From assembly GCA_022828105.1 (NCBI GenBank), contig JAJEJC010000005.1:372001-436000 (forward strand): a DNA stretch of 64,000 bases. The letters are read 5' to 3'. Every line of letters begins with the position of its first letter. Positions within the stretch are counted from its first letter, which is position 1. The stretch is from Dehalococcoidia bacterium. Lineage in GTDB: Bacteria; Chloroflexota; Dehalococcoidia; Bin125. This document shows positions 58,401 to 64,000 of this stretch, piece after piece. The position numbers and the translations under genes were made by a program. A model generated the notes under the pieces. It had not been told where the DNA came from and did no database searches. It saw only the letters and a program-made list of their open reading frames with translations.

Positions 58401-59091
58401 GCGAGCGGCGCTGGATCGCGTGTCGTTCGACCTCAAGCCCGGCGGCACGGTCGCCCTGGTCGGTCCGTCCGGCGCGGGCAAGACGACGGCGGCGCACCTG
58501 ATGCTGCGCTTCTGGGACCCGCAAGACGGCACGATCACCCTGGAGGACTCGGACCTGCGCGCCTACCGACTGGATGAACTGCGCGGACAGGTCGCGCTGG
58601 TGGCGCAGGACACCTATCTGTTCAACGCCTCGATCCGCGACAACCTGCTGGTCGCCAAGCCCGACGCGGACGAGGCTGATCTGTTGCTGGCGATTGAGCG
58701 GGCGGGCCTTGCCGACTTCGTCGAGTCGTTGCCGAACGGCCTGGACACGCCCGTCGGCGAACGCGGCGCGCAGCTCTCCGGCGGCCAGCGCCAGCGCGTG
58801 GCGATCGGTCGCGCGCTGCTCAAGGACGCTCCGGTGCTGATCCTCGACGAAGCGACCTCGCACCTGGACGGACTCAACGAGCGGCTGGTCCGCGACGCCC
58901 TGGACGAGCTGATGGAAGACCGCACGACGCTGGTCATCGCGCATCGGCTCTCGACCGTGCACGACGCCGACCAGATCGTCGTGCTCGACGAGGGCAAGGT
59001 GGTGGAGATCGGCGACCACGAGGAGCTTGCGGCACAGGACGGTCTGTACTCGCGCCTGGTGCGCCGCCAGCTCAGCGCGGCGCGTCGATAA
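55483..59091 (+). CDS. Fused heterodimeric ABC exporter (CydDC-like) in one chain
   Basis: 1,202 residues comprising two complete ABC half-transporters. TMD1 is about 1-330 and NBD1 has Walker A G-R-S-G-S-G-K-S-T near 369-377, signature L-S-G-G-E-R-Q near 474-480, Walker B LILDEALSS near 494-502. An acidic/Ala-rich linker (about 570-625) joins TMD2 (about 640-930) and NBD2 with G-P-S-G-A-G-K-T-T near 993-1001, L-S-G-G-Q-R-Q near 1098-1104 and LILDEATSH near 1118-1126. Both ATP sites look complete. The layout resembles CydD plus CydC, the cysteine/glutathione exporter needed for cytochrome bd, but no cydAB is nearby, so lipid or drug export is equally possible. The start is GTG 55483; GTG 55489 is an alternative. 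It converges on dnaE2. Confidence 0.88.
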   Translation: MRVTFSWELWRFTEGVRWRVALSVIVGLLAVAAGVARLALLGWIGARIFEGDRFSDLVPLIIAAAASIAARSLFLYAKEEIANGTALQVQYKLRQRLFDQVVRLGPSHFDRQRTGDITVGVVEGVEQLETFFGQYLPQLIVASLAPIGIFVFMGFLDLPVAAIYFGFALVTLTLPSLLKQKNAEASLRRRDAYGSFAADFLDSIQGLATLKAFGQSGRRGAELAERAQEVFRSTMGVLFHNAVAQGLTILAITVGAAVALYVGALRVESGAMELAELLVVLMLGVEVFRPLRELSQLFHQGLLGVAAAQSVLDVDQAAPLTPDVEAEPAPALAPRIEFDQVTFNYPTGRRPALSDVSFSVEPGQRVGVVGRSGSGKSTLVWLLQRLYTPQEGTIRIGGRDVNSLRFDDIRAQMAVVLQDTYLFHGSVLANLRFARPDATEDQIRAAAQAANAHEFITALPEGYATVIGERGHRLSGGERQRIAIARALLRNAPMLILDEALSSVDAENEATIQAALDRLMEGRTTLIMAHRLSSVRDCDDILVLDDGRLVERGDHETLLAEGGVYDWLMQGQMTDPSLDGDPGLTGLTTSEPEAVGAASGSLAMREYDGGATEAIIRAEGMGWRETSSRLLTLAAPYWFKTSLSFLTGIAHFFGAIAVGVIGALMVANVRDGDSIDLLAALLIVVAVLTGLFRFLENWVSHDMAFRLLADMRIDLFRKLDQLAPAYLLRRRTGDLVSMATQDVETVEYFFAHTIANAVVSVVIPGAALITLFVVDWRLGLGLAPLLLIAALSPLFTRRIVDRLGSRSRDHLGALNAHMVDTLQGLREVTAFQREPERKTEFEGLMSDYVPVRAGFNRQISTQRTLLEGLTGYGGLAVLTIGGALTARGDIDATLAPLLTLLAMGAFMPVAELAQVGRRLGDTLGATRRLTAVHGEAVAVVDGPGVGGNGRSAPAGGVSEGAFAGVDFRYEDTPRAALDRVSFDLKPGGTVALVGPSGAGKTTAAHLMLRFWDPQDGTITLEDSDLRAYRLDELRGQVALVAQDTYLFNASIRDNLLVAKPDADEADLLLAIERAGLADFVESLPNGLDTPVGERGAQLSGGQRQRVAIGRALLKDAPVLILDEATSHLDGLNERLVRDALDELMEDRTTLVIAHRLSTVHDADQIVVLDEGKVVEIGDHEELAAQDGLYSRLVRRQLSAARR

Positions 59092-59113
59092 GGCGGCGGC
59101 GATCGCGGTCGAC

Positions 59114-62100
59114 TCAGTGCCAGTCGTGGGCGCTGGGCATGCGGATGTCGGCGCCGATCGCGTCGATCCGTTCGGCCACGATGTTGGTCGTCCCGTCCCA
59201 GCGATCGATGCGGCCCTGCAGCAGGATGAGCTGGTTGGATAGCGCCCGGCGGCAGCGAGCGAAGACCTTGGGCCAGACGATCGACTGCACGTCGCCCGTC
59301 TCGTCCTCGATCGTGACGAACACCGTGCCGTCCTGGCCGCGCGGATGCTGGCGCGCGATCGGCCAGCCGGCCACGCGGATACGGGCGCCGTCCTCGCAGT
59401 CGTAGACCTGGGCGGTGGTCAGCACACCCGCGTCCAGGGTGGGGCGGATGAACTCCATCACGTGTCCCGAGGGGTAGATGCCCAGCGTCTTGTATTCGCC
59501 GACCATCTTCTCGTAGTCGCTGAAGTCGTCGAAGCGCGGCGGCGCTTCCGCGCCGACGACCGGAAAGGCGCGCTGGCCCGATCGCGCGGGGCGGATCGAG
59601 AGTCCCGCTTCCCACAGCGCCTCACGGCGGTTGGGCGTGACGGCGTCGAACGCGCCTGCCTCAATCAGCGATCGCACCGCCTGCGGCTTGAGTCCCGTCC
59701 GACGGACTAGTTCGCCCGCGTCGGCGTAGGGCCCGCGCGCCTCGCGTTCCGCGACGATCAGCCGCGCCGACTCGGGTCCGATGTCCTTGATCATGCCCAG
59801 GCCGAGGCGGCCCCCCTCTGCCTGCGGCATCTCCCCCCGCTCCGCGGGGGGAGAGAGAAGGGTGGGCAGCGTCTCACCTCGTGGAGCGGGGGGAGAGAGA
59901 ACGGTGGGCAGCGTCTCACCCCGCAGAGCGGGGGAAGAGGGGAAGGCAGGTGCGGCCCGTACCTCGCTGTGGTTGACGCAGGGGTTGAGGAAGCGCACGC
60001 CGAACCGGCGCGCGTCCTCCTTGAGCGTCTCGACCGGGTAGAAGCCCATCGGCTGGTTGTTGATCAGGGTGACGAAAAACTCCAGCGGGTGATAGCGCTT
60101 GAGCCAGGCGGCCTGGTAGGCGGTGATCGCGAAGGCGTGCGAGTGCGACTCGGGGAACATGTAGTGTCCGTTGATCTTGGCGAAGATTTTCTCGGCGATG
60201 TCGTCGGGCACGCCGTTCGCCCGCGCGCCCTCGAAGAAGCGTTCGCGGTGCATGGCGATCAGATGCTCGTTGTTGGCCCGCGCGAAGGCGCGGCGGACCT
60301 CATCGGCCTCGGCCGCGGTCATCCCGGCCACGTCCATGATCAGTTGCACGACCTGTTCCTGCCAGACGATCACGCCGTAGCCCCGCTCCAGCGCGCGCGC
60401 CTCCAGCGGATGGTCGTACTCCCACTCGACGCCGTGCCGGTAACGGTCGACGAATTGGCTGACGGCGCTGCCTTGCGTGCCCACGCCGGGCCGGATCAGC
60501 GCGACCTGATAGGCGAGATCAAGCAGCCGGCGAGAACGCAGCCGCTGACCCATCTTGAGCTGGGCCGGCGACTGCAGCAGGAAGACGCCTTTCGAGCGGC
60601 CCGCGTTGATCATGTCGTAGACGCCGTCGTCCTCGGGACTGATCTGGCTCAGATCAGGCCGCTCGCCGCTGCGCTGCTCGATCAGGTCCAGCGCCTCCTC
60701 GAGCTGGTCGAGCACGGGCAGGGAGAGCAGGTCGATCTTGGCGAAGTTGGCGTCGGCGACGCTGTCCTTGTTCCAGTCCATGATGTAGCGGCCGTCCATC
60801 GCGCCGGCGCGGACCGGCACCATCTCGGGGATTGGCGAGTCCGAGAGGATCATCCCGCCCACGTGCTGACCCAGCCCGCGCGGCGCATTCATTAGTTGCG
60901 GCGCGAGCTCAATCAGGTCGCGCCAGCCGTGCGCTTCGACCTTGTCGCGGAAGGCGGGCAGTTGCTCCATCTCCTCGCGCAGGCGCGCGCCGTCGTGCGA
61001 GTGAATCTGCTTCGACAGGAGCCGCAGATCATCCTGCGGCAGACCCAGCGCCTTGCCCAGGTCCTGGATGATGCCCTTGACCGAGTAGGTTGAGATCGCG
61101 CCGGTGAGGACGGCGTAATCGCGGCCGAAGTATTCGTGCACCCGCTCGATCAGCTCGTCGCGCAGCCCGCGCGGAAAATCGAGGTCGATATCGGGCAGCG
61201 AGGTCATGTCGTCGGGCAGGAAGCGCTCGAGCGTCAGCTCCCACTTGAGCGGATCGACGTGGCTGATCCCGATCAGGTAACCGACCAGCAGCGCGACCGA
61301 CGATCCGCGACCGCGACCCGGCGGACGCTTCTCCAACGGCGTCTCCGGCTCGGCCAGGCCGCGTTCTTCCATGATCCGCTGGGCCAGCCGCACGATCTCG
61401 CGGTAGAGCAGCAGGAAGCCGGCCAGGTTGTGGCGGCCGATCAGGTTGAACTCTTCCTCCAGTCGCTGGGCAACTTCGTGGGTGACCGAGCCGTAGCGCC
61501 GCGCTGCGGCCTCCTCGCAGAGGCGGCGGAGATACGTCTCGGGCGTGTAGCCCTCGGGCACGAGCGGCTCGGGCAGGGTGTAGCCGAGGTCGGCTGAGAG
61601 GTCGAAGGCGCACTGCTCGGCGACTCGCCGCGTGTTGCAGAGCGCCTCGGGGAACTCCGAGAACAGCTCCGCCATCTGCGTTGCGGACTTGAGGTGCAGA
61701 TGATGATTGGCCTGGATGTGCCGCAGCGCCTGATCGATGGTCACGTTACGCTTCGCCGCGACCAGCGCATGCTGCAGCCGGTAGCGCTCGGGCGAGTGGT
61801 AGTGGACGTCGTTCGAGGCGACCGGCGGCGCGCCGAGATCGCGGGCCAGCCCGATCAACTCGCGGTTGCGCTCGGTGTCGCCGCGCAGGAAGTTCTGCTG
61901 CAGTTCGACGTAGACCGAGTCGGCGCCGTACCAGTCGCGGTAGCGCTCCAGCAGCTCGCGAGCCTCGGCCCGCTCGCCGGCCAGCGCCAGGCGCGAGAGC
62001 GCGCCGTGCCGTCCGCCGGCGAGCAGCACCAATCCCCCGGCGTGCTCGGGCAGATGGGCCGGATCGAGCCGAGGCTCGCGCCGGTCGACCGTGTTGGCCA

Positions 62101-62377
62101 GGGTGAACAATCGCGACAGGTTGGCATAGCCCTCGCGCGACTTGACCAGCAGCGTGACGCGGGAACCGTCCTGCAGGGTGATCTCGCCGCCGGTGATCGG
62201 CTGGATCTCCAGGCTGTTGGCCAGCCGCGCAAACTCCAGCGCGCCGCACAGATTGGTGTCGGTCTGCGCCAGCGCCGGCATCCCCAGCGCCCGAGCCCGG
62301 GCCAGCAGCTCGTGACCGTGCGAGGCTCCGAGTCCGAAGGAGTGAAAGCTCTTGGCGTGCAACTCGACGTAGGACAT
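59114..62377 (-). CDS. dnaE2: Error-prone DNA polymerase III alpha subunit, DnaE2
   Basis: A 1,087-residue C-family polymerase of the translesion mutasome. The polymerase active site LPDIDLDFPRGLRDEL lies near 393-408; GRGRGSSVALLVGYLIGISH near 353-372 and GYGVIVWQEQVVQLIMDVAGM near 663-683 are conserved. GLGQHVGGMILSD near 497-509 is also typical. The N-terminal PHP domain is altered: LHAKSFHSF where H-x-H is expected and QTDTNLCG instead of T-D-H, so metal-dependent proofreading is unlikely. Residues about 808-857 are encoded by inserted repeat DNA. The tail (about 990-1087) is the OB domain. It starts 18 bp after imuB in the same LexA-controlled operon. Confidence 0.93.
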   Translation of the reverse strand: MSYVELHAKSFHSFGLGASHGHELLARARALGMPALAQTDTNLCGALEFARLANSLEIQPITGGEITLQDGSRVTLLVKSREGYANLSRLFTLANTVDRREPRLDPAHLPEHAGGLVLLAGGRHGALSRLALAGERAEARELLERYRDWYGADSVYVELQQNFLRGDTERNRELIGLARDLGAPPVASNDVHYHSPERYRLQHALVAAKRNVTIDQALRHIQANHHLHLKSATQMAELFSEFPEALCNTRRVAEQCAFDLSADLGYTLPEPLVPEGYTPETYLRRLCEEAAARRYGSVTHEVAQRLEEEFNLIGRHNLAGFLLLYREIVRLAQRIMEERGLAEPETPLEKRPPGRGRGSSVALLVGYLIGISHVDPLKWELTLERFLPDDMTSLPDIDLDFPRGLRDELIERVHEYFGRDYAVLTGAISTYSVKGIIQDLGKALGLPQDDLRLLSKQIHSHDGARLREEMEQLPAFRDKVEAHGWRDLIELAPQLMNAPRGLGQHVGGMILSDSPIPEMVPVRAGAMDGRYIMDWNKDSVADANFAKIDLLSLPVLDQLEEALDLIEQRSGERPDLSQISPEDDGVYDMINAGRSKGVFLLQSPAQLKMGQRLRSRRLLDLAYQVALIRPGVGTQGSAVSQFVDRYRHGVEWEYDHPLEARALERGYGVIVWQEQVVQLIMDVAGMTAAEADEVRRAFARANNEHLIAMHRERFFEGARANGVPDDIAEKIFAKINGHYMFPESHSHAFAITAYQAAWLKRYHPLEFFVTLINNQPMGFYPVETLKEDARRFGVRFLNPCVNHSEVRAAPAFPSSPALRGETLPTVLSPPAPRGETLPTLLSPPAERGEMPQAEGGRLGLGMIKDIGPESARLIVAEREARGPYADAGELVRRTGLKPQAVRSLIEAGAFDAVTPNRREALWEAGLSIRPARSGQRAFPVVGAEAPPRFDDFSDYEKMVGEYKTLGIYPSGHVMEFIRPTLDAGVLTTAQVYDCEDGARIRVAGWPIARQHPRGQDGTVFVTIEDETGDVQSIVWPKVFARCRRALSNQLILLQGRIDRWDGTTNIVAERIDAIGADIRMPSAHDWH
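59806..59955 (+). repeat. Palindromic repeat (copy C) plus 42-bp tandem repeat inside dnaE2
   Basis: 59806-59853 repeats the intergenic element of 20073-20124, with palindrome arms 59831-59840 and 59844-59853. It is followed by two tandem units of about 42 bp sharing GGTGGGCAGCGTCTCACC and GAGCGGGGG. On the coding strand this gives three units of the type SPPAxRGETLPT, 14 residues each, so the frame is preserved. Normal DnaE2 proteins have no such segment here. Confidence 0.75.
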
Positions 62378-62395
62378 GTCGGTCCAGTTACCGCT

Positions 62396-63886
62396 TCACG
62401 CCGTCTGCCGATACCACTGCTGATCTCCCTCGTCCCGATAGATCGTCACCTGTTGCCCATCCTCCTGGCTGATCCGGTAGTAGCGGCGATGCATGGGTGT
62501 GGGACGCCACCAGAGGTCGAAGCTCCATCGATCCTCGATCCGTGACACCTCGTGCCACTGCCGACCGACCTGGACCGCAAGCGGCTCCTGCGCAGGGCCT
62601 TCGCGGACCTCGACCGAGCTCGGCGTCGACACCGGGCGCATACCGTCGGTCGCGGCGGGGTCGATGGAGATCTGGACGGTGCGCATTTCAGGCGCGGGAT
62701 GCCAGGGGGCGACCTCGACCATGCGGTGCAGCGCGTGCGCGCCCCTGAGCCGCGCCTGGAGCCGGCGCTCGGTTTCCAGCAGGCGGCGCTCGCGGTCGGC
62801 GCGCAGGTCGGGGAAAAGCGAGAGCTGGACGCCCGAGGCGCCGCTGAGATTGGCCAACGTGACGGTCATCGCCTCGACCGGCGCCTGCGGATGCTCGGTC
62901 TCCAGCCGGTCCTTGATGATCTCCGCCGCCCGCTGCCAGTGACCAACGCCGCTCTTGAAGTGGAACTCTTTGCTCCACGTCGACGCATCGGTGGGCGCGT
63001 CTTCGAGCGTGCAGGCGAGGGTCGCCGAGCCGGCGTAGCGGCCTTGCATCGGCGGCTGGGCGAAGACGCGCGTGAGCAGCGTGTCGACCGCGACGCGGAG
63101 CAGCTCGAGCGAGGCCGAGGCGGCCGGCAGCGTGACGGTCTCGGTGATCGACTCGGCGGCCACGCGCGGACGCAGCGGCCGCGCGTCGATGCCCGAGGCC
63201 AGCTCCCAGGCGCGCCGGCCCTCGTGCCCGAAGCGGTCGAGCAGCGCGTGCATCTCCTGCCCGGCGAGATCGCCCATCGTGTGCAAGCCCAGCCGGTGCA
63301 GATCGTCGATCAACTCGGACGCAACGAACGCCGGGGGCAACAGATTGATCGAATGCGGCGCGAGGAAGGCGGCCGCGTCGCGGCCGACCCGGCTGATCCC
63401 CGGCGAGCCGCGCGTGCGAGCCGCGACGAAGGTGGGGAACTTGCCTGCGCCGATCCCGATCCGAGGCTCGAAGTGGGACGGCACGGCGTGCAGCAGCGCA
63501 TCGAGCATCGCCGTCTCGCCGCCGTACATCGCCTCGAGCCCATCCAGGCCGACGTAGGCGACGCCCAGCCCGCCGTCCGGTTCGGCTCCTTCCACGCGGT
63601 CGCTGACGTCGTCGAGCGCGCGCAACAGCCGCTCAAACTCGCGCGCGTAATGCGGCTCGTCCGCCTCCAGCACGACGGCGTCGGGCTGCAGCGACAATGC
63701 CCGCTCCAGCGTCATCCCCGGCTCAACCGCCTCAGCCGCCGGCAGGCAATCGATCACCACCGGCCGGGTTCCCGAGCGCTCGACGATCACACCCGCACGC
63801 CCCCACAGCTCCGGCCGCCGCGCCAACTCGACGCGAGCGCGGAAGTGGGAAATCAGCAGGCAGGCGATGGTCGCGGCGTCGCCCAT
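62396..63886 (-). CDS. imuB: ImuB-like Y-family DNA polymerase homologue
   Basis: A 496-residue protein of the DinB/UmuC fold serving as hub of the DnaE2 mutasome. CLLISHFRARVELARRPEL near 9-27 stands where active Y-family enzymes have D-x-x-x-F-F, and YVGLDGLEAMYG near 110-121 stands for S-x-D-E; the key acidic residues are replaced, as is usual for catalytically inactive ImuB. Palm and little-finger parts follow (GIGAGKFPTFVAARTRG near 142-158; GDLAGQEMHALLDRFG near 204-219). The C-terminus has the ImuB-type end with RRYYRISQEDGQQVTIYRD. GVQLSLFPDL near 357-366 contains a QLSLF beta-clamp-binding motif. GGAGG lies ten bases before the ATG. No imuA is between it and its promoter. Confidence 0.9.
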   Translation of the reverse strand: MGDAATIACLLISHFRARVELARRPELWGRAGVIVERSGTRPVVIDCLPAAEAVEPGMTLERALSLQPDAVVLEADEPHYAREFERLLRALDDVSDRVEGAEPDGGLGVAYVGLDGLEAMYGGETAMLDALLHAVPSHFEPRIGIGAGKFPTFVAARTRGSPGISRVGRDAAAFLAPHSINLLPPAFVASELIDDLHRLGLHTMGDLAGQEMHALLDRFGHEGRRAWELASGIDARPLRPRVAAESITETVTLPAASASLELLRVAVDTLLTRVFAQPPMQGRYAGSATLACTLEDAPTDASTWSKEFHFKSGVGHWQRAAEIIKDRLETEHPQAPVEAMTVTLANLSGASGVQLSLFPDLRADRERRLLETERRLQARLRGAHALHRMVEVAPWHPAPEMRTVQISIDPAATDGMRPVSTPSSVEVREGPAQEPLAVQVGRQWHEVSRIEDRWSFDLWWRPTPMHRRYYRISQEDGQQVTIYRDEGDQQWYRQTA

Positions 63887-63915
63887 ATCTGGTCAGCCTC
63901 CAAGGATGGAGAGTC

Positions 63916-63944
63916 AGCATACAGAACACCCGTTCGCTTCTCAA
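63916..63944 (-). promoter_or_regulatory. SOS promoter of imuB-dnaE2 with LexA-type operator
   Basis: On the minus strand: -35 TTGAGA (63944-63939), 17-bp spacer, -10 TATGCT (63921-63916). The spacer contains the perfect palindrome GAAC-GGGT-GTTC (63935-63924), the Gram-positive/actinobacterial LexA box. Transcription would start about 25 bases before the imuB ATG. Everything beyond 63945 to the window end shows no gene. Confidence 0.85.
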
Positions 63945-64000
63945 CAGAAGCGGAGCCACTGGGAGCAGAACACATAACGCGCCCGCTCCCGACGACTCCC

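Noticed and set aside
59806-59955. CRISPR-like array
   Set aside because: The 42-bp tandem units are contiguous, have no unique spacers and are part of the dnaE2 frame.
1-64000. tRNA, rRNA or replication origin
   Set aside because: No cloverleaf-like, rRNA-like or DnaA-box-rich region was seen in the gaps; a covariance-model scan would be needed to exclude small RNAs.

Overview
The window is GC-rich, tightly packed bacterial chromosome: overlapping start and stop codons, few gaps, strong AAGGAG-type ribosome sites, and no rRNA, tRNA or CRISPR array that I can see. The gene set is a split glycine decarboxylase (gcvPA/gcvPB), many amidohydrolases, CaiB/BaiF CoA transferases, short-chain dehydrogenases, Rieske oxygenases, a P450, a Baeyer-Villiger monooxygenase, a luciferase-like oxidoreductase, and Gram-positive-type GAAC-N4-GTTC LexA sites. 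This is reminiscent of Chloroflexota (SAR202/Dehalococcoidia-like) or a high-GC Gram-positive relative. The lineage is inference; no taxonomic marker gene is present.

Left arm, 1-9390, is accessory DNA. It starts with three overlapping genes of unknown function. A transposon graveyard follows: two decayed IS5/IS1182-type transposases, an isolated IS end, and one apparently intact IS21-family element at 2772-5258. Next is a leftward cassette of a ParB-like protein, an unknown protein without a standard start codon, a Dam-type DNA methylase and the C-terminal scrap of a large helicase-type restriction protein. Two diverged 64-bp direct repeats bracket it (5411-5473 and 9201-9264). I regard it as a decaying restriction or defence island.

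The middle, 9388-51300, is mostly catabolic. A cobalamin riboswitch precedes a BtuF-like lipoprotein. Oxygenase and CoA-linked genes follow: a luciferase-like enzyme; an operon of hydroxypyruvate isomerase, two SDRs and an enoyl-CoA hydratase homologue; a Rieske oxygenase; a P450; a sterol C14-reductase-like membrane enzyme; amidohydrolases; alpha/beta hydrolases; a Baeyer-Villiger monooxygenase; and two CaiB/BaiF transferases. The glycine cleavage operon gcvT-gcvH-gcvPA-gcvPB sits at 26614-30956. Two toxin-antitoxin pairs (34.6-35.2 kb and 38.8-39.5 kb) flank a hydrolase and the monooxygenase. At 44-51 kb there is a locally duplicated unit of YtcJ-like amidohydrolase plus a TIMP-like membrane protein, with one amidohydrolase copy reduced to its 3' end. 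Together the enzymes suit oxidation and ring opening of terpenoid, steroid-like or other recalcitrant organic matter, followed by CoA activation and beta-oxidation-like steps. That pathway is inferred.

The right arm, 51341-64000, concerns defence and DNA damage. It holds a low-GC orphan gene, a single-chain restriction-modification enzyme of mosaic composition, a fused CydDC-like ABC exporter, and the translesion operon imuB-dnaE2. The imuB promoter carries a LexA-type site, and nearly the same operator/-10 unit occurs upstream of the restriction-modification gene. An interspersed palindromic repeat recurs at 20.1, 55.1 and 59.8 kb. The last copy lies inside the dnaE2 reading frame together with a 42-bp tandem repeat.
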